This document shows, piece after piece, positions 8,940 through 18,190 of a stretch of DNA of 64,000 bases. The DNA comes from CAIWMF01 sp964402065. Lineage in GTDB: Bacteria > Verrucomicrobiota > Verrucomicrobiia > Chthoniobacterales > UBA6821. The notes beneath the pieces are model-generated. The model searched no databases and was not told the DNA's origin. It saw only the letters and a list, made by a program, of their open reading frames with translations. Within the stretch, counting starts at the first letter, position 1. Each line of letters starts with the position of its first letter. The position numbers and the translations under genes are program-made. The stretch covers positions 186,001 to 250,000 of the forward strand of contig CAYOAN010000002.1 of NCBI GenBank assembly GCA_964402065.1, given 5' to 3'.

Positions 8940-9206
8940 ATGAAAGCTAAGCTGCTAATATTACTATTTTTCATAATGAGGGTTACAACTTTTGGAGCTC
9001 TCGCAGAAGGTTTATACTAAGAGGTTGATAGGGAGGTGGGATGAAAATGGAGTAGGATGGGTTGGCTGGGACAAGGGCCTCAAGAGCTAGAAAAAAGATT
9101 TGAGCAGTGTCCCAAACAGTATGATTGCTTATTCATTCGTAACAGCGATGAGCAATATGGCTTGAAGCTCACATTAAAATACAGATCAGCTTTTAGAGCA
9201 TGTTAA
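8940..9206 (+). pseudogene. decayed secreted-protein gene, cut by a family C element
   Basis: One reading frame runs from ATG 8940 through a signal-peptide-like start (MKAKLLILLFFIM...GALAEGLY), then a TAA (9018-9020) and a TGA (9042-9044). After these a protein-like stretch follows in the same frame (PQELEKRFEQCPKQYDCLFI, then RNSDEQYGLKLTLKY). The frame ends where the left end of the family C element begins (9193), which now supplies the stop. The ancestral product was probably a small exported protein; its function is unknown. Confidence 0.45.
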
Positions 9207-9333
9207 CAAATTCTATAGCCGCGTGTTGCGGCGTCACTCCGGGGCTCGAAGCCTCGAGTATGAGATATACCTGCGTTGCTGCGCTCCTCGTTCCTGGCAC
9301 TACAGCGGCTATAATGTTTTTAACATGCTCTAA
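9193..9333. mobile_element. family C foldback element, copy 1
   Basis: A 14-bp perfect inverted repeat, TTAGAGCATGTTAA (9193-9206) and TTAACATGCTCTAA (9320-9333), with an inner CTATAGCCG/CGGCTATAA pair. It flanks a GC-richer core that includes GCGTCACTCCGGGGCTCGAA and CTGCGTTGCTGCGCTCCTCG. Diverged copies occur at 49020-49227 and 56266-56385. No coding capacity, so it is non-autonomous if mobile. Confidence 0.75.
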
Positions 9334-9362
9334 ACATCCAAAAATGGGACTCATCAAAAAAA

Positions 9363-9418
9363 GCGAGCCACTGTTGATCGACCTGAAAAAATCAAAAAAC
9401 AGATCGCAGTGACTCGCT
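9363..9418 (-). repeat. family A hairpin repeat, copy 3
   Basis: Same stem and loop as the other copies, in the orientation of copy 2 (T-run after the stem on the minus strand). It lies only 29 bp from the family C element, making this intergenic region a landing site for several element types. Confidence 0.8.
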
Positions 9419-9457
9419 GAAACTTATTAAATTTAAAAAATGCATAGCGTGTTAAAT

Positions 9458-9580
9458 TGAGAAGAACGCATTGGAAGCACAGAAATTTTTTCTTAGGACA
9501 AGGTCGAAGAGTGAGACGCTATCTTCTGATAACGTAAGATCTGAGGACGGAGTCTTAAGTCAAAAGTGCAAGCCTATAGC
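9458..9580 (-). repeat. degenerate family B element
   Basis: Read on the minus strand, this stretch matches the interior of the family B copies in order: a GAACG block, AAATTTTTT, GACAAGGTCGAAGA, GACGCTATCTTCTGATAACG. It has many substitutions and no clear terminal repeats. An old, inactive copy. Confidence 0.45.
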
Positions 9581-9653
9581 GCGCCCTTATCGATTTAATA
9601 AGCTACATTTGCAGGATTAGACTCTTCATCTTTTAAAACGTTCAAATTATTTT

Positions 9654-11135
9654 ATGACTCCATCGCAACAACCACTCGCAGACATGGGGCTTATTGGCCT
9701 TGCCGTCATGGGACAAAATTTAGTGCTCAACATGGACGATCATGGGTACACGGTGGTTGTTTACAACCGCACAACGGAAAAAGTAGATCACTTTTTAGCA
9801 AATGAGGCGAAGGGAACAAAGGTGCAAGGAGCTCATTCGATTGAAGAATTGGTGGCGCAATTAAAGAGGCCTCGTCGTGTGATGATGCTCGTTAAGGCAG
9901 GGCAGCCTGTAGATGATTTTATCGAGCAACTGGTGCCACATTTGGAGGCTGGCGATATTATCATTGATGGAGGCAATTCTCTTTTTGGAGATACGACACG
10001 TCGACAACGTTATCTTGAAAGCAAAGGATTACTCTATGTTGGAACGGGCGTTTCTGGTGGCGAGGAAGGAGCACGTCATGGGCCAAGTATGATGCCAGGA
10101 GGCTCTCCAGCAGCATGGCCTCATGTGAAGGAGATTTTTCAAGCAATTTGTGCCAAGGTAGAAGAAGGAATCCCATGTTGTGACTGGGTTGGAGAAGAGG
10201 GAGCTGGTCATTACGTAAAGATGGTTCACAACGGGATTGAATATGGTGACATGCAACTTATTGGTGAAGCTTTTCATTTTCTTAAAGTGGGGCTTGGTCT
10301 TTCCGAAAAAGAGATGCACGAAATCTTTGCAACATGGAATGAGGGGGTTCTTGATAGTTATTTAATTGAGATCACGCGCGACATTTTAGCAGTGAATGAT
10401 GAAGATGGGGCGCCGCTGGTTGCTAAAATTCTTGATGCAGCTGGACAAAAAGGAACTGGCAAGTGGACTGTGACAAACTCCCTTGACCTTGGAATGCCAA
10501 CAACCTTGATTGCTGAAGCTGTTTTTGCGCGTTGTGTTTCTTCAATGAAAGAAGAACGTATGGAAGCCTCAAAAAAATTAAGGGGTCCTAAGCCATTAAT
10601 ACGGAAGGCGAAAAACACGAACAAAAAGCAACTCCTTATCAAAGAACTTCGTGACGCTCTTTACGCATCTAAAATCATTAGCTATGCGCAAGGTTATATG
10701 CTTCTCTGTGCCGCTGGGCGCGAGTATGGGTGGAATCTGAATCTTGGAGGAATTGCCCTGATGTGGCGTGGTGGATGTATTATTCGTTCACGCTTTTTAG
10801 GGAAAATCAAAGAGGCTTTTGATAAAAATCCAAAACTGACGAATCTGCTGCTCGATGATTATTTTCGGGGGGAGATTAATCGTGCTCAAAAAGGATGGCG
10901 GCACGTTGTTTCGTTGGCAGCTCAGAATGGCATTCCTGTGCCAGCGTTCAGCACGGCGCTTGCTTTTTATGACAGCTATCGAACAGCAGCACTCCCTGCC
11001 AATCTTCTTCAAGCGCAGCGGGATTATTTTGGCGCTCACACGTACGAACGGATTGATCAGCCTCGTGGAAAATTTTTTCACACTAATTGGACTGGTCAAG
11101 GAGGAAGGACTTCATCAACGAGTTATTCCGTCTGA
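9654..11135 (+). CDS. gnd: 6-phosphogluconate dehydrogenase (decarboxylating)
   Basis: Oxidatively decarboxylates 6-phosphogluconate to ribulose 5-phosphate in the pentose phosphate pathway, yielding NADPH; cytosolic homodimer in known members. The 493-aa length is normal for the long form. The Rossmann motif is GLIGLAVMGQNL near residue 12, NRTTEK follows the second strand as in NADP-dependent enzymes, and the substrate and catalytic motifs GVSGGEEGARHGPSMMPGG and YVKMVHNGIEYGDMQ are intact. The C-terminal tail (YFGAHTYERID...HTNWTG) is also canonical. The ATG start follows mobile-element-rich DNA, so the gene probably has its own promoter. Its 3' end overlaps the convergent hydrolase gene by 13 bp. 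Confidence 0.97.
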   Translation: MTPSQQPLADMGLIGLAVMGQNLVLNMDDHGYTVVVYNRTTEKVDHFLANEAKGTKVQGAHSIEELVAQLKRPRRVMMLVKAGQPVDDFIEQLVPHLEAGDIIIDGGNSLFGDTTRRQRYLESKGLLYVGTGVSGGEEGARHGPSMMPGGSPAAWPHVKEIFQAICAKVEEGIPCCDWVGEEGAGHYVKMVHNGIEYGDMQLIGEAFHFLKVGLGLSEKEMHEIFATWNEGVLDSYLIEITRDILAVNDEDGAPLVAKILDAAGQKGTGKWTVTNSLDLGMPTTLIAEAVFARCVSSMKEERMEASKKLRGPKPLIRKAKNTNKKQLLIKELRDALYASKIISYAQGYMLLCAAGREYGWNLNLGGIALMWRGGCIIRSRFLGKIKEAFDKNPKLTNLLLDDYFRGEINRAQKGWRHVVSLAAQNGIPVPAFSTALAFYDSYRTAALPANLLQAQRDYFGAHTYERIDQPRGKFFHTNWTGQGGRTSSTSYSV

Positions 11136-12082
11136 TTCACAATATTTAAAATAGCAGGATAACTCCGCGCTGTATTGCTATTGTAATTGTTCGGGTCGAT
11201 ACAATCGTGTCCTATGTTCAGAGATGCTGGAAATTCGTATAAGAAGACTCTGCCTGGATTTTTAGCACTCCATTGTTGAGCGATTTTTTGAGTGAGCTGA
11301 CTATTCACAATAGTGTCTGCATGAGAAATAAGCACGTTGAGACGTCGCACTTTTAGAGGTTTTTGAAAAGATCGAATAGCGCGCGAAAGTTCTAACGTTT
11401 TTGCTAAGCATTGGCTTCCATATCCAGGATAGATGTAACGAGGTAGGCACTGATCATTTTTTTTCCAAATATAGAAATTGGGAAAATAGAGAAGGCAAGC
11501 GGTTGCTACGTTAAGAGCAGGAAGAGACCAACCATAGGCCCCCAAAAAAGGAGCAATGAGAAAAACTTGATCAATGCCTTGACGATGTTCGGCCATCCAA
11601 GCAGCTCCTAGAGCTCCTGCAGAAAGACCAATAATGGTGATGTGCGAACCAAGACCTGTGGCAATATCAACACTTTTAGCAGCTTGATCAATGAGGTCTT
11701 GTCCTGACTGTTCGTTTTGTTCTTTATTCAATGTGTTAGCGTATCCAGCATAACGTGAGCGTAAAATCACGACGTTGGCCCCTTGATCAAAAAGTATTTT
11801 TCCAAGAGAAATAAATTGTTCAGGACAGGAACTTAATCCATGAAGCAACACGAAGACACGGTTGGTAGGAGTACCATGCAATAAAAGTTGCGAATGTCCT
11901 TCAGCACTAAGAGGGAGAGTTGATTCTATTTGTTGAATGAAAGAAAATTTTTGTAACGCTTCTTCGTAGGATGACGCAGGATGAGGTATAGAGTAAAAAT
12001 TTGGTGTCCGATTTAGGAAGGCAATGCTTCCCAGAAGGAATCCTAAAATAGTAATATAGAGAAAAATCTTTCGCTGATTCAT
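11123..12082 (-). CDS. membrane-anchored alpha/beta hydrolase
   Basis: The 319-aa product has an N-terminal signal anchor (MNQRKIFLYITILGFLLGSI) followed by an extracytoplasmic alpha/beta hydrolase. Features are an oxyanion-type HG motif (FVLLHGLSSCPEQF), the nucleophile elbow GLSAGA (Ser near residue 155), a late Asp (ISHADTIV) and a His (IGHDCID) that can complete the triad. It resembles monoacylglycerol lipase or carboxylesterase-like proteins; the substrate is unknown. Its start codon overlaps that of uvrA (divergent, sharing the sequence CATG), so neither gene has its own 5' leader if both starts are right. Confidence 0.75.
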   Translation of the reverse strand: MNQRKIFLYITILGFLLGSIAFLNRTPNFYSIPHPASSYEEALQKFSFIQQIESTLPLSAEGHSQLLLHGTPTNRVFVLLHGLSSCPEQFISLGKILFDQGANVVILRSRYAGYANTLNKEQNEQSGQDLIDQAAKSVDIATGLGSHITIIGLSAGALGAAWMAEHRQGIDQVFLIAPFLGAYGWSLPALNVATACLLYFPNFYIWKKNDQCLPRYIYPGYGSQCLAKTLELSRAIRSFQKPLKVRRLNVLISHADTIVNSQLTQKIAQQWSAKNPGRVFLYEFPASLNIGHDCIDPNNYNSNTARSYPAILNIVNQTE

Positions 12083-14753
12083 GGATAAAAATTTTTCGCC
12101 CTATATTTGCATTCAAGGGGCCCGCCAGCACAATCTTAAAAATCTTTCATTGAAAATTCCCAAGAACCGCCTTGTGGTCATCACTGGTCCCAGTGGTTCG
12201 GGAAAATCATCACTAGCTTTTGATACTCTCTTCGCTGAAGGCCAGCGACGCTATGTGGAAAGTCTTTCAAACTATGCACGTCAATTTTTACATCAGCTTC
12301 CTAAGCCAGAAGTCGATTGGATTGAGGGATTGTCGCCAGCTATTGCTATTGAGCAACGAAGCTCGCTTCCAAACCCGCGCTCAAACGTAGCAACAACAAC
12401 AGAAATCTATGATTATTTAAGGCTTCTTTTTTCTTCGATAGGAACCGTGCATGACCCTGTCACAGGTGATGTGATTCAACGTCAGTCGCCTCAACAAATT
12501 AGCGATCAGCTCATGACGTTCCCTGTTGGAACACGAGTGATGCTGTTAGCTCCACTTCAATGGGAGAACGAGAAGGAGTTACATGCCTTGTTTCAGCAGA
12601 TCCAGCGAGAGGGTTTTGTTCGTGTTCGTAAAAATGGTGAGATCCTTGAATTAGCATCATTAGAAAAAAAAGCGACAGAGCAGATTAAAAGCTTAGAGAT
12701 TGTTGTTGATCGTCTGATGTTACAAGAGGGAGTTGAAGATCGGCTGAGAGACTCTTTAGAAGCCACGTTACGATGGGGGAAAAATATTGCTTTAGTGCTA
12801 GCGGAAGAGCCTGGAAGTAAATCTTGGATAGAGCATCTTTTTTCAACGGATTTTTGTAATCCTAAAACAGGCTTTACCATGGAGGCTTTAACGCCCAAGC
12901 ATTTTTCATTCAATAGTCCAAAAGGGGCCTGCCCAGCTTGTCATGGCATTGGAAGCGTTCCTCGAAATGCTACTGCTGATGTGAAGCGTTGCGTTGAGCC
13001 AGTGCTCGAATCGGCGAGTATAGCTTCAAGCACTCCTGCTCAAGGAGTCGTTGTTTCTTACCCTTCATCGTCAGTAGTGGCTTTAAAAAGAGGTTTAAGC
13101 TTGGAAAAAAATTGCCCTCACTGCTATGGAAAACGGTTGCGTCGAGAAATTTTGAGTGTGACCGTTACAGCGAAAAAGCAAGAGTGGAATATTGATGATA
13201 TCTGTCACCTTTCGATAGCAGAAGCTACTGCTCTTTTTCAAAATTTAGAGCTTAATGACCATGAGCGTTACTTAATGAAGGAAGTGTTACGAGGGATCAC
13301 TACAAGGTTACAGTTTTTGGAAGAGGTGGGACTTGGCTACCTCACCTTAGCGCGAGAGAGTGGGACACTTTCAGGAGGAGAGATACAACGAATTCGCCTC
13401 GCAACGCAGATGGGGTCAGCGCTTTCGGGAGTGCTGTATGTTTTAGATGAACCAAGTATTGGTCTTCACCAGAGAGATCATGCTCGTTTGTTACAAGCTC
13501 TTACTCATTTGCGAGATCTTGGCAACAGTGTGATTGTAGTTGAGCATGATGAAGAAACCATGAAGGCAGCTGATTACATCATTGATCTTGGGAAAGCCGC
13601 TGGGGTTTTGGGAGGAGAGATTGTGGGGGAAGGAACTCTCGAGGAAATCAAAAGGATACCAACTTCTTTAACAGGTGATTATTTAAGTGGGCGCAAAAAA
13701 ATTGAGCTTTCTACAACACCATGTCATCCGTCATCTCCAGAGGGTTCTGATTCTGGTTGGGTAACCGTGGTCAAAGCGTGTGAAAATAATTTAAAAAATA
13801 TCACGGTTTCTTTTCCTGTGGGGTTGTTTACTTGTGTCACAGGTGTTTCAGGGAGTGGTAAATCAACGCTTATTCATGATGTCTTCTATCGTGGACTTGC
13901 CCCTCAGTTATGCCGAGCAACTGAGGACGTTAAGAATTACGAAAAAATCATAGGAGCTGAGCAATTCGACAAGATCATTCAAATTGATCAAAGCCCGATT
14001 GGGAGGAGTTCCCGTTCTAATCCAGCAACCTATATTGGAATTTTTGATTTTATTCGTGATCTCTTTGTGCAGTTGCCATCAGCACGCATGAGAGGATATC
14101 GCCGGAATCAATTTTCTTTTAATATTAAGGGAGGTCGTTGTGAGGCGTGTCACGGAGAGGGAGTCCGACATGTGGAAATGCATTTTCTTCCTGAGGTCAC
14201 GGTTCTTTGTGAAACGTGCAAAGGAAAACGTTTTCATCGTGATCTTTTAGAGATTACTTACAAAGGACGTAGTATTGCCGATGTTTTGGAGATGACAGTA
14301 GAAGAGGCTCGTTCTTTTTTTCAAGCCATTCCTAAAATTACTCAAAAACTTCATTGTCTTACAGAACTTGGATTGGGATATCTCAAGCTAGGTCAATCAG
14401 CAACGACACTCTCAGGTGGTGAAGCACAACGGTTGAAACTTGCTACAGAATTATCACGTGTTTCTACTACTAAAAAAGAGCGAGTGCTCTACATTCTTGA
14501 TGAACCGACAACAGGATTACACTTTGCTGATATTCAACAATTATTAGATGTTTTCATAAAACTTCGCGATGCAGGAGGAACCTTGATTGTTATCGAACAT
14601 CATTTAGATGTCATTAAATGTGCTGATTGGATTATTGATTTGGGTCCTGATGGGGGAAACCAAGGTGGGGAAATTGTTATAGCAGGAATTCCTGAAAAAA
14701 TTGCAGCTTGCCAGAAAAGTCATACCGGAAATTTTTTGAGAGAGGTTTTGTAA
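12081..14753 (+). CDS. uvrA: excinuclease ABC subunit A
   Basis: Damage-recognition ATPase of nucleotide excision repair, acting with UvrB and UvrC (uvrC lies at 41591). 890 aa. First Walker A GPSGSGKSS near residue 35, first zinc-module Cys pairs CPACHG (about 283) and CPHCYG (about 345), signature LSGGEIQRIRLA (about 429), second Walker A GVSGSGKSTL (about 588), zinc module CEACHGEG, second signature LSGGEAQRLKLA (about 777). It is 40-50 residues shorter than usual. Most of the loss lies between the two Cys pairs of the first module, where the linker is about 60 residues. The ATG start fits the family (YICIQGARQHNLKNL follows), although it overlaps the divergent hydrolase start. Confidence 0.97.
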   Translation: MDKNFSPYICIQGARQHNLKNLSLKIPKNRLVVITGPSGSGKSSLAFDTLFAEGQRRYVESLSNYARQFLHQLPKPEVDWIEGLSPAIAIEQRSSLPNPRSNVATTTEIYDYLRLLFSSIGTVHDPVTGDVIQRQSPQQISDQLMTFPVGTRVMLLAPLQWENEKELHALFQQIQREGFVRVRKNGEILELASLEKKATEQIKSLEIVVDRLMLQEGVEDRLRDSLEATLRWGKNIALVLAEEPGSKSWIEHLFSTDFCNPKTGFTMEALTPKHFSFNSPKGACPACHGIGSVPRNATADVKRCVEPVLESASIASSTPAQGVVVSYPSSSVVALKRGLSLEKNCPHCYGKRLRREILSVTVTAKKQEWNIDDICHLSIAEATALFQNLELNDHERYLMKEVLRGITTRLQFLEEVGLGYLTLARESGTLSGGEIQRIRLATQMGSALSGVLYVLDEPSIGLHQRDHARLLQALTHLRDLGNSVIVVEHDEETMKAADYIIDLGKAAGVLGGEIVGEGTLEEIKRIPTSLTGDYLSGRKKIELSTTPCHPSSPEGSDSGWVTVVKACENNLKNITVSFPVGLFTCVTGVSGSGKSTLIHDVFYRGLAPQLCRATEDVKNYEKIIGAEQFDKIIQIDQSPIGRSSRSNPATYIGIFDFIRDLFVQLPSARMRGYRRNQFSFNIKGGRCEACHGEGVRHVEMHFLPEVTVLCETCKGKRFHRDLLEITYKGRSIADVLEMTVEEARSFFQAIPKITQKLHCLTELGLGYLKLGQSATTLSGGEAQRLKLATELSRVSTTKKERVLYILDEPTTGLHFADIQQLLDVFIKLRDAGGTLIVIEHHLDVIKCADWIIDLGPDGGNQGGEIVIAGIPEKIAACQKSHTGNFLREVL

Positions 14754-14808
14754 TCTTTATGGTTAACTCATCTCAAACTTTTTTACTGTCATTCACGCTT
14801 TTAGGATC

Positions 14809-17040
14809 ATGCTCATTTTTTTCTTAGCCGTCAGTTCTATTGCCCTAAGCATCGATACAAATTCAACATTGTTAGCAAAGGATCTTGCTGCACAAGCAGC
14901 TGCTGAAAAATTGCCTCAAGTTTCTGCTTCTGTCTTGCGCACTCAATTACAGCAAGAAGCAAATTCTCAAGAACGCCAAAAACTCATGTTGCGCTTGGGA
15001 GAAATACTCGTTACGGAGCATTGTCCCATAGAAGCGATTGCTGTTTTGGATTCCAAAGAATTAAGTTCGGAAAATTTTTGCTCACAATCTGCTGAGGTTT
15101 CCTTTTGGAAGGCACAAGCTCTTTTGGCACTAGGAAAGCCTTCTGAGGCTGAAACACTGCTAACGGCTCTTTTAGCATCGAATAATTCTCTTTCTAAAGA
15201 ATATCTTGAAGCCGCTCATTTAGCTTTGGCACGAGCCGATCGAGCCTTAGGAAAAAATGAAGAAGCTTTGAAAATTATTGGAGGCATTCCAGAAAGTGCT
15301 ACACTTGCTCTTCCTGTTTTAGAAGAGCGGTGTGCTATTTTGCTGGCACTTCAACAAAATGAAGAAGTCGAACGCTTGCTCAAGGATCAAAAAGAGCTTC
15401 TTCAGCAGCCGCGCTTACTGTATCTCTATGCTGTAGCGGCATTGCAACAAGGGAATCAGCTTGAAGCGCTACGACGGTTTACGACAAAAAAAACAGATCC
15501 TTCTTTGGGAGGCTGGACTTCCGCTGCAACTGTTGCAGGCATCGCAAATTGCCAGACCGCCCTAAAAAAACCAGAAGAAGCTCAAGCGTTACTGGAAAAG
15601 TTCTTACAAGAAAACCCTAACGCACCTCGTCTTCCTGAGTTGATGTTACAATTGGAGGGGATTTATCTAACTCAACATAACAAAGATTCAATGGTCTTTT
15701 ATAAATGGGCAAATGACACGACCCAACCTTATCGAGGTTCTTATGCCATGTTACCATTAGCGCGCATGCTTCAGCGGCAAGGTCACCCAAGTAAATCTGA
15801 TGCAGTTTATCAATCTTTTTTAAAAAATTTTCCAGACCATTCCCTTGTTGGTGAAACACGACTAGAGTTTGCTCAAAACAAGTTAAATCAAGGAGACCCT
15901 TCTGCTGCACTTGCTCTTCTGAAAGACCAAACCGCTTTTTCTCCAAGCATTCGTGCTAGAATGGCTTTTTTAAGAGGGCTAGCAGAGTCAGCACTGAAGC
16001 ACCCCGAACGTGGAGAGCAAGAATTTCATCAAGCTGAAACTCTGGATCCTACTTTTGCTGCGGATGCACAATATAACCAGATGTTACTAGGCTTTATTAG
16101 CCATCCTAATAAAGGAGAAAATTCTCAAGAGCAAAAAATTCTTAATGAAAGTGGCGATGGGGTAGAACGAAAAGAATATTTGGAAGTGCTCAGTAGTGAC
16201 CATGGAGATCGAGCTTCTGCAGCTTTTGTGATCAAAAAAGCCCGCTCGTTTTTAGGAGCGCATCCTCATTCCTCCCTTGCCAATGAAGTGCGTATGAAAC
16301 TAGGAGAAGCCCTGTTGCGTAGCGGGTTGATTCGTGAGGCGAGACTTGAATTAGAAAATGTAGGGCATGCAGAATCAAACTCTGAATTGGGACGACAGGC
16401 GCTTCTCTTGGCAGCTCAAGCGGCGGCTCATAGTATGGATCCAAAATCGATTGACGATGCCATTATGATTTTGGAGCAAGTGGCTCAGAATAGCAAAGGA
16501 AGCAATGATGCTTGGCAGGCTCGCTTAGAACAAGCAGCGCTCAAAAATGCTCAAGCATTACCACTTGAGGCTATTGCTATTGATGATCAAATTTTGAGCG
16601 CACCTGAAGTTCCTGCTGAGTTGAGATACACCGCTCAAATGGCCAAGGGAGATACTTTCAGCGGACTTGGTGCAAAAGATTCTAATAATTATCGATCAGC
16701 CATTGCTACTTGGCGTTCTTTAGCAGATACGCCTGGTATTTCACCTCGTTGGCGTAACCAAGCTCTTTGCAAGATTGGTTTGATTGAAGAAAAATTAGGA
16801 GAAAGCGATATCGCTCTTGCAACCTACTACGAAGCAATGAAGACGCCACGTTTGCAAGAGCCAGAACAATTGTGGCATGACAAAGCAGCTTTTGAGGCAG
16901 CTCGTCTCCTTGAGACACGGCATCAATGGAATGAAGCCATTCAACTCTATCAACAAATTATTAGTGAAGGCGGTCCTCGATCAGCTGAGGCAAAGGCTAG
17001 GATTAGTAAGCTAAGGTTAGAAAATCTATTGTGGGACTAA
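14809..17040 (+). CDS. exported tetratricopeptide-repeat protein
   Basis: 743 aa. An N-terminal hydrophobic segment (MLIFFLAVSSIALSI) looks like a signal peptide or anchor. It is followed almost throughout by degenerate TPR helices (for example LGKPSEAETLLTALLASN, QLEALRRFTTKK, EKLGESDIALATYYEAMK, RHQWNEAIQLYQQIISEGG). TPR arrays bind other proteins; large exported ones in Gram-negative bacteria often serve outer-membrane assembly or polysaccharide export. Nothing here fixes the partner. It begins 55 bp after uvrA on the same strand and could be co-transcribed, although no functional link is expected. Confidence 0.8.
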   Translation: MLIFFLAVSSIALSIDTNSTLLAKDLAAQAAAEKLPQVSASVLRTQLQQEANSQERQKLMLRLGEILVTEHCPIEAIAVLDSKELSSENFCSQSAEVSFWKAQALLALGKPSEAETLLTALLASNNSLSKEYLEAAHLALARADRALGKNEEALKIIGGIPESATLALPVLEERCAILLALQQNEEVERLLKDQKELLQQPRLLYLYAVAALQQGNQLEALRRFTTKKTDPSLGGWTSAATVAGIANCQTALKKPEEAQALLEKFLQENPNAPRLPELMLQLEGIYLTQHNKDSMVFYKWANDTTQPYRGSYAMLPLARMLQRQGHPSKSDAVYQSFLKNFPDHSLVGETRLEFAQNKLNQGDPSAALALLKDQTAFSPSIRARMAFLRGLAESALKHPERGEQEFHQAETLDPTFAADAQYNQMLLGFISHPNKGENSQEQKILNESGDGVERKEYLEVLSSDHGDRASAAFVIKKARSFLGAHPHSSLANEVRMKLGEALLRSGLIREARLELENVGHAESNSELGRQALLLAAQAAAHSMDPKSIDDAIMILEQVAQNSKGSNDAWQARLEQAALKNAQALPLEAIAIDDQILSAPEVPAELRYTAQMAKGDTFSGLGAKDSNNYRSAIATWRSLADTPGISPRWRNQALCKIGLIEEKLGESDIALATYYEAMKTPRLQEPEQLWHDKAAFEAARLLETRHQWNEAIQLYQQIISEGGPRSAEAKARISKLRLENLLWD

Positions 17041-17184
17041 AGAATGCCTCACCTATTTTACTGAGGCGGCGAATTACGGCGTTGCTGTGGTGCTTAAGTC
17101 TTCACGTGTTTCAATACGCTCAGCCTTTGTGCTCTTCTCGCCTTGTATTTCACCCCTCTTTGCGAATTTTCAGCACCGTTTTTT

Positions 17185-17219
17185 CTGTAGCCTGCAGTCT
17201 CTAGTCTGTAGGCTCTTTT
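17185..17219 (+). repeat. heptad array upstream of pdxA
   Basis: Five consecutive 7-nt units: CTGTAGC, CTGCAGT, CTCTAGT, CTGTAGG, CTCTTTT. The array ends 5 nt before the pdxA ATG at 17225. Similar arrays lie directly before the genes at 34525, 43256, 47881, 51765 (minus) and 52206. The role is unknown. Confidence 0.7.
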
Positions 17220-17224
17220 ATTAG

Positions 17225-18181
17225 ATGAATCGACCAACTGAACATCACTATAAACTGCGAGCTGAGAACTGCGAACTGCCATCGCAACGTAATAGCATCA
17301 TTGCCTTAGCTGCTGGTGATCTAGCTGGGATTGGACCGGAAGTGCTGAGAGCAACGATCGAACGTTTGAGAATAGAACCAGAATTATTGCGTGGCTGTGA
17401 CTGGAAAATTATTGGCAAAAGTGAAGCCATGGATCCTGGGTGCCCGACACCAGAGACATCTCGAATGGCAATGGCTACACTTGAAGAGGCTACAGCGGCA
17501 GCACTTCGAGGAGAGATAGCAGCTGTCGTAACTGGTCCTGTCTGTAAAAAACGGCTTCATGCAGAAGGATTTTCTTTTCCCGGACAAACCGAATTTTTTG
17601 CAGCGCGTGCAGGAGTAAAAAATTTTGCAATGCTCCTCACTGGAGGAAGATTGGCTGTTGCTTTAGTAACGGCTCATCTTCCACTCAAAGAAGCTATCGC
17701 AACGTTAACTTCCGAAGAGATTGTCCGTGTTGGCAATCTTTTGATTCAATTTTTAAAACGTCGTGGCATTAAGCAGCCTCGTATTGCTGTTGCAGGCCTC
17801 AATCCTCACGCAGGTGAGGAAGGGGATCTTGGGTCTGAAGAAATCACAATAATTGAACCTGCTGTACAAATATTACGGCAACAAAATCGTGAAACAATGA
17901 TTCTTGGGCCACTCAGTCCTGACACTGTTTTTTTTCGCGGAGTCCAGGGGGAGTTTGATGCAGTCCTCTGCATGTATCACGATCAAGGTTTGATTCCGCT
18001 CAAACTCCATGCCTTCCATGAAGGTGTTAATGTCACACTTGGTCTTCCTTTTGTTCGTACGAGCCCTGATCATGGCACTGCCTACGATATCGCGGGGAAA
18101 GGAATCGCCAGTTGTGAGAGTTATTTAGCGGCAGTGAAGCTTGCTGCAGAATTGGTAAGGTCTCACCATCAGCATAGCTAA
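17225..18181 (+). CDS. pdxA: 4-hydroxythreonine-4-phosphate dehydrogenase
   Basis: Oxidises 4-phosphohydroxy-L-threonine in the DXP-dependent vitamin B6 pathway; metal-dependent cytosolic dimer. 318 aa. Visible motifs are GDLAGIGPEV (usually GDPAGIGPE), VTGPVCK, FPGQTEFFA, the metal-ligand His regions VTAHLPL, GLNPHAGE and YHDQGLIPLK, then GLPFVRTSPDHGTAYDIAG. The first 20 or so residues are odd: codons 10-18 are encoded by four heptads (17253-17280), and no in-frame ATG lies between them and the conserved IIALAAGD. Either the repeat encodes a non-conserved N-terminal extension or translation starts at a non-ATG codon downstream. The gene is followed 9 bp later by the VOC gene. Confidence 0.93.
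   Translation: MNRPTEHHYKLRAENCELPSQRNSIIALAAGDLAGIGPEVLRATIERLRIEPELLRGCDWKIIGKSEAMDPGCPTPETSRMAMATLEEATAAALRGEIAAVVTGPVCKKRLHAEGFSFPGQTEFFAARAGVKNFAMLLTGGRLAVALVTAHLPLKEAIATLTSEEIVRVGNLLIQFLKRRGIKQPRIAVAGLNPHAGEEGDLGSEEITIIEPAVQILRQQNRETMILGPLSPDTVFFRGVQGEFDAVLCMYHDQGLIPLKLHAFHEGVNVTLGLPFVRTSPDHGTAYDIAGKGIASCESYLAAVKLAAELVRSHHQHS
17253..17280 (+). repeat. heptad array inside the pdxA 5' coding region
   Basis: Four exact 7-nt units (AACTGCG, AGCTGAG, AACTGCG, AACTGCC) with a consensus different from the array just upstream. The units occupy codons 10-18 of pdxA as called. Confidence 0.75.
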
Positions 18182-18190
18182 GTATTCCGC

